The position numbers and the translations under genes were made by a program. A DNA stretch of 64,000 nucleotides from Peribacillus frigoritolerans_B. Its GTDB lineage: Bacteria > Bacillota > Bacilli > Bacillales > DSM-1321. Below are positions 46,538-55,627 of this stretch, in pieces. Within the stretch, counting starts at the first letter, position 1. Each line of letters begins with the position of its first letter. Location of the stretch: positions 62,001 to 126,000 of the forward strand of contig NZ_JBIWES010000001.1 in NCBI RefSeq assembly GCF_044762665.1, in the 5' to 3' direction. Under the pieces are notes generated by a model. That model saw only the letters and a program-made list of their open reading frames with translations. It ran no database searches and had not been told where the DNA came from.

Positions 46538-46921
46538 TTGGAAATATTATATACACTGCTCATCATCTTAGGAGTGGTTATTGCGTATTCACTTTTTAAT
46601 TGGTACCGCCAGCGTAAAATCGTCAAAACACTAACACAGGACGAATTTATCGCTAACTACAGAAAAGTGCAGCTAATCGATGTGCGGGAACCGAATGATT
46701 TCGATAATGGTCATATCTTAGGCGCAAGAAACATCCCCATGACTCAAATGAAAACCCGCTTGGTCGAAATTAGGCCGGACAAGCCTGTATATTTGTACGC
46801 TCAAAGTGAAATCATCAGCGGCAGAGCAGCAGCCATGCTATACAAAAAAGGCTACAGGGAACTTTTTCACCTAAAGGGCGGTTTCAAGATGTGGACCGGG
46901 AAAATCAAAGCAAAGAAATAA
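46538..46921 (+). CDS. yqhL: Rhodanese-domain protein YqhL lacking the catalytic cysteine
   Basis: 127 aa from a TTG start (GAAGGGAG about 8 nt upstream). N-terminal membrane helix (residues 3-20), then a rhodanese fold: LIDVREPNDFDNGHILGARNIP and KPVYLYAQSEIISGRAAAMLYKKG, ending KGGFKMWTGKIKAKK. In B. subtilis YqhL the active-site loop, as I recall it, begins YLYCQ. Here the cysteine is alanine (GCT codon), so sulfurtransferase chemistry is unlikely. It is otherwise full length and intact. Confidence 0.9.
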   Translation: MEILYTLLIILGVVIAYSLFNWYRQRKIVKTLTQDEFIANYRKVQLIDVREPNDFDNGHILGARNIPMTQMKTRLVEIRPDKPVYLYAQSEIISGRAAAMLYKKGYRELFHLKGGFKMWTGKIKAKK

Positions 46922-47011
46922 GACCCCATCTCCGCATGGGCTCTTTTTAATTCAATAGCTCAAGTAAAAGAATGTTCCATGTTGTACTTTAATGAAATCT
47001 TACATAAACAT

Positions 47012-47041
47012 GAAAAATCCCCGCCGGCAGGCAGGGATTTT
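47012..47041 (-). terminator. gcvPB terminator
   Basis: AAAAATCCC/GGGATTTTT stem about 20 bp after the gcvPB stop. It has A and T runs on both sides, so it may serve yqhL from the other direction too. Confidence 0.75.
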
Positions 47042-47060
47042 TTTCGGTTAAGCTTCTAGT

Positions 47061-48518
47061 CTAGGCTTGATAACGTAAAACAGGTTTTCTTGCAGCAAGA
47101 GTTTCATCAAGCCGCTTTATAACGGTTGTATGCGGAGCTTCCTGAACGATTTCCGGGGTTTCTTCCGCTTCCTTGGCAATCTGGATCATCGCATCGATGA
47201 ATGCATCCAACGTTTCTTTTGACTCGGTTTCAGTCGGTTCTATCATCATTCCTTCTTCCACGTTCAACGGGAAGTAAATGGTTGGAGGATGATACCCGAA
47301 ATCCAGCAATCTTTTAGCTATATCGAGAGTCCTTACCCCCAATTTCTTTTGGCGGCGTCCGCTTAATACGAATTCGTGCTTACAATGACGATTATATGGT
47401 AAGTCAAAATAAGGTTCCAACCTGCGCATCATATAATTGGCATTGATGACCGCATTTTCGGTGACAGCTTTAAGGCCATCAGGACCCATTGAACGAATGT
47501 ACGTATATGCCCTCACGTTTATCCCGAAATTACCATAATAAGGTTTTACCCTGCCAATGGATTGCGGACGATCATAATCAAGAACGAATTGCTCACCTTG
47601 TTTGACTACAAGAGGTTTAGGCAAGTAAGGGATCAAGTCCGACTTCACACCTACAGGACCAGAACCCGGGCCGCCTCCGCCATGAGGGCCTGTGAATGTT
47701 TTATGGAGATTTAAGTGAACAACATCAAAGCCCATGTCACCCGGCCGTGCTTTTGATAGGACTGCATTCAGATTCGCTCCATCATAATAAAGCTTTCCAC
47801 CTGCGTCATGGACAAGTTGTGCCATTTCCAAAATGTTTTCTTCAAACAATCCCAATGTATTGGGGTTCGTCAGCATCAAGGCCGCCGTATCCGGACCGAC
47901 AACACGCTTTAAATCTTCAAGGTCTACTAATCCATTTTCATCGGACTTCACTGTAATTGTTTCAAGTCCGGCAACAGTGGCAGAGGCAGGATTTGTACCA
48001 TGTGCCGAATCAGGTACAATCACTTTCGTCCGTTCTGTATCGCCATTCGCTTCGTGAAAAGCGCGAATCATCATCAATCCTGTCCATTCACCGTGAGCAC
48101 CTGCTGCAGGCTGTAATGTCACTTGGTCCATTCCGGTGATTTCCGTTAAGTGTTCCTGCAAATCAAATAATAGTCCCAATGCTCCTTGTACAGTAGCGGG
48201 ATCTTGATACGGATGGATATGGGCAAAACCGTTGAAGCGTGCCACATTTTCATTTATTTTCGGATTATATTTCATCGTGCACGAACCCAGCGGATAAAAA
48301 CCCGAATCCACCCCATGATTCCGTTTGGAAAGTGCTGTATAGTGACGCATGATATCCAGTTCGGACACCTCAGGAAGCTCTGCCTCTTCTTCACGGATGT
48401 AGTCGGCAGGAAGAATTTCTTCGAGCGGAATAGTTGCAACATCCATTTCTGGCAGACTGTAACCGATTCGACCGGAAGTACTGATTTCAAAAATGAGTGA
48501 TTGATCTTGATTATTCAT
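47061..48518 (-). CDS. gcvPB: Glycine dehydrogenase (decarboxylating) subunit 2
   Basis: 485 aa from the ATG at 48518, which overlaps the gcvPA stop by 8 bp; the upstream start at 48551 lies deep in gcvPA. PLP-binding half of the P-protein: the Schiff-base Lys is in HLNLHKTFTGPHGGGGPGSG, and GAHGEWTGLMMIRAFHEANGD lines the cofactor site. Works with GcvPA to decarboxylate glycine and load GcvH. Third gene of the gcvT-gcvPA-gcvPB operon. Confidence 0.96.
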   Translation of the reverse strand: MNNQDQSLIFEISTSGRIGYSLPEMDVATIPLEEILPADYIREEEAELPEVSELDIMRHYTALSKRNHGVDSGFYPLGSCTMKYNPKINENVARFNGFAHIHPYQDPATVQGALGLLFDLQEHLTEITGMDQVTLQPAAGAHGEWTGLMMIRAFHEANGDTERTKVIVPDSAHGTNPASATVAGLETITVKSDENGLVDLEDLKRVVGPDTAALMLTNPNTLGLFEENILEMAQLVHDAGGKLYYDGANLNAVLSKARPGDMGFDVVHLNLHKTFTGPHGGGGPGSGPVGVKSDLIPYLPKPLVVKQGEQFVLDYDRPQSIGRVKPYYGNFGINVRAYTYIRSMGPDGLKAVTENAVINANYMMRRLEPYFDLPYNRHCKHEFVLSGRRQKKLGVRTLDIAKRLLDFGYHPPTIYFPLNVEEGMMIEPTETESKETLDAFIDAMIQIAKEAEETPEIVQEAPHTTVIKRLDETLAARKPVLRYQA

Positions 48519-49857
48519 GTTGATCCCCCAATTCCTGCGCAAGTGCATCAATTTCTTCTTTTGTTCTTAGTTCAGTTACCGCAACAAGCATATGGTCTTT
48601 CAATTCAGGATAAACCGTCCCTAAATCGAAGCCGCCAATCATCCCTTTTTCAAAAAGGGTTTTATTGATTTCTGAAAACGGAGCAGGCAGTTTAATGACA
48701 AATTCATTAAACGAAGGACCTTCGAATATCACTTCCACCCCTTTTGCCATAATTGCTTTTTTCGCGTAATGCGCTTTTTGGATATTTTGCACGGCCATTT
48801 CTTTGACACCCTTTTTCCCAAGTGCGGTCATTGCAACAGAAGCTGCCAAGGCATTCAAGGCTTGATTGGAACATATGTTGGATGTGGCTTTGTCACGGCG
48901 AATGTGCTGTTCACGAGCTTGAAGCGTCAGTACAAACCCCCGTTTTCCATTTTCATCCACTGTTTGACCCACGAGTCGGCCCGGAACTTTCCGAACAAGT
49001 TTATTAGTAACGGCAAAATATCCACAATGAGGTCCACCGAATGCCGCTGGAATGCCGAATGGCTGAGCATCCCCCGTTACGATATCCGCACCGAGTGCAC
49101 CAGGGGATGTCAAAGCTCCCAATGCAAGCGGATTACTGGAAACGATAAACATTGACTTGACGCCATGAATGATTTCTTCCATTTCTTTCAATGGCTCGAT
49201 CCGGCCAAAAAAGTTCGGATATTGCACGATCACTCCTGCAATGTCATCATTCGCCAATTCCCTTAAAGCAGCTAAATCCGTCACACCGTCTTTATAAGGA
49301 ATTTCGATCACTTCCACGCGTTGCCCTTTCGCATATGTCTTCACGACTTCTCTTGATTCAGGATGTACGGTTCCTGAAATGAGAATCTTCTTCCGCCGTG
49401 TCTGTCCTGAAGCGAGCATCGCTGCTTCAGCCAGCGCCGTCCCGCCGTCATACATGGAGGAATTAGCCACATCCATGCCCGTCAATTCACAGATCATCGT
49501 TTGATATTCAAAGATTGCTTGAAGCTCGCCCTGTGAAATTTCAGGCTGATAGGGTGTATAAGCCGTATAAAACTCAGAACGGGAAAGAACATGATCGACG
49601 ATGACCGGAGCGTAATGGTCATAGACACCCGCACCAAGGAAGGAAGCATAGTTTTTAAGGTCAGCATTCTTGGCAGCAAGCCTTGATAATTCTTTCATTA
49701 ACGCAGGTTCAGATTTGGCAGGCTTGATATCGTATTCTCCTTGAAAACGAACGCTTTCAGGGATATCATTGAAAAGTTCTTCCGCAGTGGATACCCCTAT
49801 CGCTTCCAGCATTTCTTGTTTATCTTGCTCTGTCATGGGTAAATAACGATGTTTCAT
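48511..49857 (-). CDS. gcvPA: Glycine dehydrogenase (decarboxylating) subunit 1
   Basis: 448 aa, the normal length. Begins MKHRYLPMTEQDKQEMLEAIG. Family blocks include FLGAGVYDHYAPVIVDHVLSR, YTPYQPEISQGELQAIFEYQ, SMYDGGTALAEAAMLA, and AFGGPHCGYFAVTNKLVRKVPGR. This is the non-Lys half of the two-subunit P-protein found in Bacillota. It lies 17 bp after gcvT, under the glycine riboswitch. Confidence 0.96.
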   Translation of the reverse strand: MKHRYLPMTEQDKQEMLEAIGVSTAEELFNDIPESVRFQGEYDIKPAKSEPALMKELSRLAAKNADLKNYASFLGAGVYDHYAPVIVDHVLSRSEFYTAYTPYQPEISQGELQAIFEYQTMICELTGMDVANSSMYDGGTALAEAAMLASGQTRRKKILISGTVHPESREVVKTYAKGQRVEVIEIPYKDGVTDLAALRELANDDIAGVIVQYPNFFGRIEPLKEMEEIIHGVKSMFIVSSNPLALGALTSPGALGADIVTGDAQPFGIPAAFGGPHCGYFAVTNKLVRKVPGRLVGQTVDENGKRGFVLTLQAREQHIRRDKATSNICSNQALNALAASVAMTALGKKGVKEMAVQNIQKAHYAKKAIMAKGVEVIFEGPSFNEFVIKLPAPFSEINKTLFEKGMIGGFDLGTVYPELKDHMLVAVTELRTKEEIDALAQELGDQHE

Positions 49858-49874
49858 CTAATGACCATTCCCCT

Positions 49875-50981
49875 CTATTTACGTGGTTTTTTATAAAAAG
49901 GTGTTTGTATTATAACGGCTTTCAAACGTTTGGAACGGATTTCCACTTCGACTTCCGCATCCAGCACCGAAAATTCCTTATCGATAAGTACCAATCCAAC
50001 GTTTTTCTTCAATGTTGGTGATTGGGTACCGGTCGTGACCTCGCCAATGACTTTATCACCGCTGTAGACCTTATACCCATGACGTGGAATGCCACGGTCA
50101 ATCATTTCAATTCCCACAAGCTTGCGGGGAGCTCCTTTCTCCTTTTGCTCAGCAAGTACGGCTTTCCCGAAAAAATCAGCTTCCTTATCCACTTTTACTG
50201 CAAAACCAATCCCGGCTTCTATCGGGGTGATGTCCGCTGAAAGCTCCTGCCCATATAGCGGCAGTTTCGCTTCAAAACGCAGAGTATCACGAGCACCTAA
50301 ACCTATCGGCTGAACCCCCTCTTCCTTTCCGGCATCCATAATCGCCTTCCAAAGGGCAGGGCCATTTTTACTGTCGCTATATATCTCAAAACCATCTTCA
50401 CCAGTGTAACCAGTACGGGATACCAGCGTGGAGATACCGTTAATCATGACATTTTCCTTGAACTTGAAAAATCCAATTTCACTTAAGTCAGTATTTCCCG
50501 ATAGTTTTTGTAATATCTTCTCTGCAGCTGGTCCTTGAAGTGCCAGCTGTGTATAGTCACTCGATACATTCGTAATTTGGACATCTTCCGCTAAATTAGC
50601 TTGCAGCCAATTGAAATCTTTTTCTGTATTCGCCGCATTGACCACGAGCAGATAGTCGTCCTCAGCCCTTTTATACACGATTAGATCATCAACCGTGCCT
50701 CCGTTTTCATAACACATGGCGGTATATTGGGCACCGCCCAGTTGCAGCTTTGAGATATCATTGGTCAGCATCTTCTGTAAAAAGGAAAGGCTTCCAGGAC
50801 CCTTAACATCGACTTCCCCCATATGGGAAACATCGAATAACCCCGCTTTTGTTCGTACGGCTTCATGTTCGTCCTTTATACCCGAAAATTGGACAGGAAG
50901 TTCCCAGCCGCCAAAATCAATCGTTTTACCTCCGTATTCACGATAAACCTCAAATAGTGGTGTTCTTTTTAAATTGGTCAA
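49875..50981 (-). CDS. gcvT: Aminomethyltransferase, T-protein
   Basis: 368 aa from a TTG start at 50981, with GAAGGGGG 8-9 nt upstream. An upstream in-frame start (51029) would add 16 residues with no family similarity. T-protein features: YREYGGKTIDFGGWELPVQFSGI, AGLFDVSHMGEV with the folate-site Asp/His, SRTGYTGEDGFEIY, and the C-terminal GEVTTGTQSPTLKKNVGL. Transfers the one-carbon unit from aminomethyl-GcvH to tetrahydrofolate. First gene of the glycine-cleavage operon. Confidence 0.96.
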   Translation of the reverse strand: MTNLKRTPLFEVYREYGGKTIDFGGWELPVQFSGIKDEHEAVRTKAGLFDVSHMGEVDVKGPGSLSFLQKMLTNDISKLQLGGAQYTAMCYENGGTVDDLIVYKRAEDDYLLVVNAANTEKDFNWLQANLAEDVQITNVSSDYTQLALQGPAAEKILQKLSGNTDLSEIGFFKFKENVMINGISTLVSRTGYTGEDGFEIYSDSKNGPALWKAIMDAGKEEGVQPIGLGARDTLRFEAKLPLYGQELSADITPIEAGIGFAVKVDKEADFFGKAVLAEQKEKGAPRKLVGIEMIDRGIPRHGYKVYSGDKVIGEVTTGTQSPTLKKNVGLVLIDKEFSVLDAEVEVEIRSKRLKAVIIQTPFYKKPRK

Positions 50982-51091
50982 AAAATGACCCCCTTCAGAT
51001 TTTTTTAATTTAATTGGCTTCATTATCAAAAGCTTCTAGTCATTACGCATCAGATATAACCTGATTCATGATGTAAAAAAAGCACAAAAAA

Positions 51092-51300
51092 GGACAGAGA
51101 AAGCCCGTTTGAGCTTTTTCTCTGTCCTGAAACCTGAAAGTTTACCTATGTAATAGGTTTTCCCCTTTGGTGGCCGTCCCAAAACGGGCGGCGCTCTCCA
51201 GAGTTGCGTCCAATAAGAGTTCTTTTGCCTGAGAGATTCACTGCTAAGTTTGCTCCTTCGGCGCTACATCCGTAGTCTCTCCCCTTATCTTCACCCGCAT
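51092..51300 (-). ncRNA. Tandem glycine riboswitch upstream of gcvT
   Basis: On the minus strand GGGGAGAGACTACGG opens the first aptamer (about 51222-51290), with the GCGCCGAAGGAGCAA core and AATCTCTCAGGCAAAAG closing. The second aptamer (about 51130-51205) begins CTGGAGAGCGCCGCCCG and includes CCACCAAAGGGGAAAACC. A terminator hairpin GGACAGAGAAA ... TTTCTCTGTCC (51092-51127) with a T-rich tail follows. This is the classic two-aptamer arrangement. In B. subtilis glycine binding prevents termination and turns the gcv operon on. Confidence 0.96.
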
Positions 51301-51669
51301 ATAAATGGTCTACCAATGAAGGGAAGCGAATAAGCCCCAAGCATCAGTTAAACCTTTGAGCATAAATGGAATGCATTCTCTGCCAATTCTCCTAAAACTT
51401 CAGAAACCGTTTGCTGATCTCCTTCAGTTATCTTGGATAAATTAGGAGCCTATAGCCCATACTAAGAAAACGCGAACTGCACAATCAATGTACAAACATT
51501 CTTAATAGCGATTGGAAATTGGAATTTTCTAAATATACTTATATCCTACCCTAAGAAACTTATCTCTGCAATATCTTTTGAAGAGAAATATTTTTCTTAC
51601 TTCACATATGAAATGTTCGGGTTTTGACCTTATATTAAGGAAATTATGATTTAAGAGGGAGTTATTTCT

Positions 51670-53358
51670 ATGAAAATCAATATATCCTTCAATTCTGAAT
51701 GGAATGACGAGTTTCTGCAAAAGATGGAAAATGACGGTCCATGGGGAAATTGGGAGCTTTATAAGTTGGCGGTTCAAATGGAAGAAAATCTTATCATACC
51801 TGATTTTGAAGGTTTACAGGCGCCCAAGCACCTTCCGCAGTTAACCCCGCTTCCCCATCAATTGGAAGCAGCGAAGCAAGTGGTGGAAAAGATGAATGGA
51901 AAAGCCATTTTGGCTGATGAGGTAGGGCTAGGGAAAACAATTGAAGCAGGCTTGATCCTAAAAGAGTATATGATTAGGGGCCTTGTAAAAAAAGTATTGA
52001 TCCTCGTTCCGGCTTCCCTTGTCTCACAATGGGCATTTGAATTGAATACCAAGTTTCATATTCCGGCAGTCGTTCAGAGAAAAAGTTATGTCTGGGACTC
52101 CTGTGATGTGGTCATTTCATCCATTGATACGGCGAAACGCGCTCCACATCGAGATATCATCTTCACTCAGGAATATGACTTCATCATTATTGATGAAGCT
52201 CATAAACTTAAAAATAATAAGACGAAGAACTATGAATTCGTCCAAAATCTGAAAAAGAAATTTTGTTTACTCCTGACAGCCACACCAATTCAAAATAAAG
52301 TCGAGGAGATTTTCCACCTCGTTTCATTATTGAAACCGGGCCACTTGGGAAATGCCTCACTCTTTTCGGAAAAGTATAAAGGTAAAGGCCGGAACATTAT
52401 TGAAGATGAACACCTAAAGGAATTGGTCAACACTGTCATGATTCGAAACCGGCGGGCCGACACTGGCATTGAATGGACCAAACGGCATGTGGAAACCATC
52501 ACCATTGAATTTTCTCCAACGGAACAAGCATTGTACGATGCTGTTTCCAAATTCAAGCCAATTTCGGATGGATCAAAAGGAAGCGCCTTTTCGGCTCTCA
52601 CTCTCCAAAGGGAAGCATGCAGCAGCAGAGAGGCGGTCTTTTATACATTAAAAAATATGAGAGACAAATACGATCAGCCTTCCCCTGACTTTTTGGCAAA
52701 GCTTGATGATTTATTTTCTAAAGTGAATGAAACGGTTCAGAACTCAAAGGCTGAAAAAGCTTTGGAACTGATCAAGAAAATTGATGACAAAGTGATTATC
52801 TTTACGGAATATAGGGCGACTCAACTATATCTCCAATGGTACCTACAGCAGAACGGAATTTCTTCCGTTCCTTTCCGAGGCGGTTTTAAGCGCGGAAAGA
52901 AAGACTGGATGCGAGAATTATTCCAAAAGAATATACAGGTATTAATTGCAACAGAAGCTGGCGGGGAAGGGATAAACCTTCAGTTTTGCCATCACTTGAT
53001 TAATTTTGACCTGCCATGGAACCCAATGAGGCTCGAACAGCGAATTGGACGGATTCACCGCCTTGGTCAGGAAGAAGATGTGATGATCTATAACTTTGCC
53101 ACAAAAAATACAGTTGAAGAACATATACTGAAGTTACTATACGAAAAAATAAATTTATTTGAAAAAGTAATCGGTGAATTGGATGATATTCTAACCAAAC
53201 TGGATATTAACAACATTGAAGAATATTTAATTGATGTGGTCGGCGAGTCCAAAACAGAGGGCGAAATGAAAATCAAGATGGATAACTTTTCATCGTTGAT
53301 CCAATTCGCTCAATCAATGAAGGAAGGTGAGGTTCATGCAGCAACGGGAAATTCATGA
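51670..53358 (+). CDS. yqhH: SNF2-type DEAD/DEAH helicase YqhH
   Basis: 562 aa superfamily 2 helicase-like protein. Motif I DEVGLGKTIEAGLIL near residues 82-96, motif II IIIDEAHKLKN, motif III LLLTATPIQNK, and C-terminal motifs VIIFTEYRATQLYLQWYL, ATEAGGEGINLQFCHHLINFD and MRLEQRIGRIHRLGQ are all present. Related to RapA/HepA remodelling ATPases. The precise role is unknown. AGAGGGAG lies upstream of the ATG. It forms a two-gene unit with yqhG. Confidence 0.93.
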   Translation: MKINISFNSEWNDEFLQKMENDGPWGNWELYKLAVQMEENLIIPDFEGLQAPKHLPQLTPLPHQLEAAKQVVEKMNGKAILADEVGLGKTIEAGLILKEYMIRGLVKKVLILVPASLVSQWAFELNTKFHIPAVVQRKSYVWDSCDVVISSIDTAKRAPHRDIIFTQEYDFIIIDEAHKLKNNKTKNYEFVQNLKKKFCLLLTATPIQNKVEEIFHLVSLLKPGHLGNASLFSEKYKGKGRNIIEDEHLKELVNTVMIRNRRADTGIEWTKRHVETITIEFSPTEQALYDAVSKFKPISDGSKGSAFSALTLQREACSSREAVFYTLKNMRDKYDQPSPDFLAKLDDLFSKVNETVQNSKAEKALELIKKIDDKVIIFTEYRATQLYLQWYLQQNGISSVPFRGGFKRGKKDWMRELFQKNIQVLIATEAGGEGINLQFCHHLINFDLPWNPMRLEQRIGRIHRLGQEEDVMIYNFATKNTVEEHILKLLYEKINLFEKVIGELDDILTKLDINNIEEYLIDVVGESKTEGEMKIKMDNFSSLIQFAQSMKEGEVHAATGNS

Positions 53359-54133
53359 TTTTTTAATAACTTTCTTTAAAGCCAATGATTGTGAAATACT
53401 GGATAATGCACAAACCCACCTTACAGTGCAATTGACGATTGAAATGGATAAAGAATTAATGAACAGACCCTTTTATTGGCATTATCTAGAAAAAACAGGT
53501 GGCGTTCCGAACCCGGCACAGATAACTTTCATTACTGATCCAGAACAAGCTCCATCCGATTTAAAGGGAGAAATGATTCATTTTGGCTCCCCTCGCCTTC
53601 ACCAGATTATTCAATCAACCAAAAAGCTGGCAGGGTATACTAGACTTTTTGAGGATACTCCTCCATCAAAAGGCAGAAATAACCCTTTGTTTCCTTGGCT
53701 GACCCTGAATGTGAAAATATCCTATCAATGTGACCGTAAAAAAGATACTTTCATGTCGATCGGATTGAATTTAATCTCGGGTGAAATATTGGAAGGGTTC
53801 CACCATCGGGTTTTACCGATTAACGTCACCCCAAAAATACCGGATTACTCCTTTACACTTTCACCTCTGATCATGCCCAAGAGTGGATTGGCAAGACTGG
53901 ATACTTACATCAGAACCAGTTTCGAGGATGATGACCATTCCTGGGCGGAGGAAGCAATGCTGCGCTGGCAGAATGACTTGAATTTATTGGAGCATTTTTA
54001 CAAGGATATGGACGAAAAAAGTGAGAGCTATTATACCGAAAAAGAAGCACTAAAAGCACAATATGAACCCAACATCAGAATATCCATCATCAACGGAGGA
54101 TTATTTTACCTTTCAGATAGGGCGTTGGGATAA
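53336..54133 (+). CDS. yqhG: YqhG family protein
   Basis: 265 aa from the ATG at 53336, close to the roughly 263 aa of B. subtilis YqhG; a GTG at 53327 is the in-frame alternative. Soluble, no membrane segments (MQQREIHDFLITFFKANDCE; NRPFYWHYLEKTGGVPNPAQITFIT). It overlaps the 3' end of yqhH by 23 bp, so translation is coupled. The function is unknown; the conserved pairing suggests a partner of the YqhH ATPase. Confidence 0.9.
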   Translation: MQQREIHDFLITFFKANDCEILDNAQTHLTVQLTIEMDKELMNRPFYWHYLEKTGGVPNPAQITFITDPEQAPSDLKGEMIHFGSPRLHQIIQSTKKLAGYTRLFEDTPPSKGRNNPLFPWLTLNVKISYQCDRKKDTFMSIGLNLISGEILEGFHHRVLPINVTPKIPDYSFTLSPLIMPKSGLARLDTYIRTSFEDDDHSWAEEAMLRWQNDLNLLEHFYKDMDEKSESYYTEKEALKAQYEPNIRISIINGGLFYLSDRALG

Positions 54134-54147
54134 GTAAGTACGAAAAA

Positions 54148-54180
54148 AACAGATGTCCTAAGTTCAGGACATCTGTTTTA
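54148..54180. terminator. Bidirectional terminator between yqhG and yqzE
   Basis: AAACAGATGTCCT/AGGACATCTGTTT stem with a short loop. It is flanked by an A-run on the left and TTTTA on the right, so it can stop transcription from both convergent genes. Confidence 0.8.
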
Positions 54181-54363
54181 CTTTTTGATCGTTTTCCTTA
54201 TGAACATCGACAAAGCGAAAGGGACTATGCCAAACCAATGAGACATACCTTGGTTTTTGTCCTCTTTTCTGTGACGGCGCTTTTCTTTTCGTTCTTTTTT
54301 CGTCAGATTGAAATACTCGACAAGCTGTTGCGTAAGATATTTAATATAAGCGTTTGTAGACAT
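54178..54363 (-). CDS. yqzE: YqzE family protein
   Basis: 61 aa. MSTNAYIKYLTQQLVEYFNLTKKERKEKRR is the typical beginning, followed by a basic stretch, and WFGIVPFALSMFIRK ends as a short amphipathic or membrane helix. In B. subtilis yqzE lies next to the comG operon and is part of the competence regulon. The direct role in DNA uptake is unclear. Confidence 0.87.
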   Translation of the reverse strand: MSTNAYIKYLTQQLVEYFNLTKKERKEKRRHRKEDKNQGMSHWFGIVPFALSMFIRKTIKK

Positions 54364-54479
54364 ATAAAATCATCACCCTACGCAAAGTATGTCCGATTTA
54401 CGCTTTTTTTATTCCTTCACTTGTTCCCTGAACACTTGAACCTGTCACATTCCGTTATAAACGAGTCTTGATTTTGGTA

Positions 54480-54866
54480 TTAAACAGCTTGCTTTTCCAG
54501 CCATTCTTTCACTTCCCCCGCTTCTGTATCGTATTGAATGATGACCTTGCCCTCACGATCATTTTTAGTTTTGGAAGAAAACTCGATATAGACGTAAGGA
54601 CCTTCATGCTTCATTAAGGAATATCGCACAACACCATTTGGATATGATATTTCCCCCTGGATGACTTTTGGGATCTCTTCGCCCCACTCTGCCGTCACAT
54701 CCTTGATGGCTAGATGGACAAGGTGGTCGGCCACAAGGGATTCTTCCACTTCTTTATAAAACCTTTTATCAATGATGAACTGATCGATCATTAGTATCGT
54801 GAACATGATGAAAACACTCGCTACAATCATGACCATCGGGAAAACGACTCCTTTTTGATTATTCAT
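54480..54866 (-). CDS. comGG: Competence protein ComGG
   Basis: 128 aa from the ATG at 54866, whose codon overlaps the comGF stop; an alternative ATG lies at 54881. Single N-terminal hydrophobic helix (KGVVFPMVMIVASVFIMFTILMI) without the canonical Glu5 prepilin motif, as usual for ComGG. The rest is soluble and ends in a Lys/Glu-rich helix. Minor pseudopilin of the transformation pilus. Confidence 0.88.
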   Translation of the reverse strand: MNNQKGVVFPMVMIVASVFIMFTILMIDQFIIDKRFYKEVEESLVADHLVHLAIKDVTAEWGEEIPKVIQGEISYPNGVVRYSLMKHEGPYVYIEFSSKTKNDREGKVIIQYDTEAGEVKEWLEKQAV

Positions 54867-55305
54867 CGACTTTCGATACATTCCTAAAGAAAGGATGAAA
54901 TCTTCGACTGAAAGTAGTCCCTGCTTTATCCGTTATATTTATAACAATGACACTGCCATGCTTCTCGACCCGGAATTCCGAAATATTATGCAAGATGACC
55001 TCATGCCCCATACCATTCACTCGTCTTCTGACCTTATCTTCATATTGTTCTAGCGATGATATTTGTTCACCTGAAAGCAAATATAATTTATTTCCCATAA
55101 CATCCTGAGCTTTGGAACTCCGGACATCCTGCTTCATTTGCATGGTAAAGACCTCCCACTCTTTAGGATGCAATTTATCAACGGCGGCCCCCACATGGGT
55201 GTGAATGATTGAAAAGAGCTGCAAAACAAAGAGGGTCGTCGTCATTAAAATCATTAAAGAAAAAAGCAGTTCGATCATCGTAAAGCCATCATTTTTTCGC
55301 AGCAT
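54859..55305 (-). CDS. comGF: Competence protein ComGF, pseudopilin
   Basis: About 148 aa from an ATG at 55305 overlapping the comGE 3' end; a longer frame reaches 55359. Prepilin cleavage motif NDG-FTMIELLFSLMIL with Glu5 after the cleavage site. The downstream soluble part includes WEVFTMQMKQDVRSSK. Minor pseudopilin; the start is uncertain by a few codons. Confidence 0.88.
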   Translation of the reverse strand: MLRKNDGFTMIELLFSLMILMTTTLFVLQLFSIIHTHVGAAVDKLHPKEWEVFTMQMKQDVRSSKAQDVMGNKLYLLSGEQISSLEQYEDKVRRRVNGMGHEVILHNISEFRVEKHGSVIVINITDKAGTTFSRRFHPFFRNVSKVDE

Positions 55306-55627
55306 CACAAACGGATTCCAATTTACCCGTTCCATCTTCATAGCGTACACACCCTTCAATCATTCCCGGGAAATCCCCGTGGTCCTTCCAAACCAATTCA
55401 TAGCTTCTTTTTTTATAAATGATTTCCTGACCAACTGCATCAATCTCCCCATCCATGAACGCCGTCAATCTTTCATATAATAAATGGTGGGCTTCTGTCC
55501 TTACGGCAATATCTTTCCGATGCGTCAATAACTCTTCAAGAATTGGTAAAATGGCAAGGACCAGTAATATACAAACGGAAAATGCGGCCATCAGCTCAAG
55601 GTAGACATAACCTTTACAATTTCTCAA
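55289..55627 (-). CDS. comGE: Competence protein ComGE, pseudopilin
   Basis: 112 aa from a TTG start at 55627 with GGGAGG 7 nt upstream; the longer open frame to 55687 lies inside comGD. Prepilin-type N-terminus CKG-YVYLELMAAFSVCILLVLAIL. Length agrees with the roughly 115 aa of B. subtilis. It overlaps comGD by 14 bp. Confidence 0.87.
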   Translation of the reverse strand: MRNCKGYVYLELMAAFSVCILLVLAILPILEELLTHRKDIAVRTEAHHLLYERLTAFMDGEIDAVGQEIIYKKRSYELVWKDHGDFPGMIEGCVRYEDGTGKLESVCDAAKK

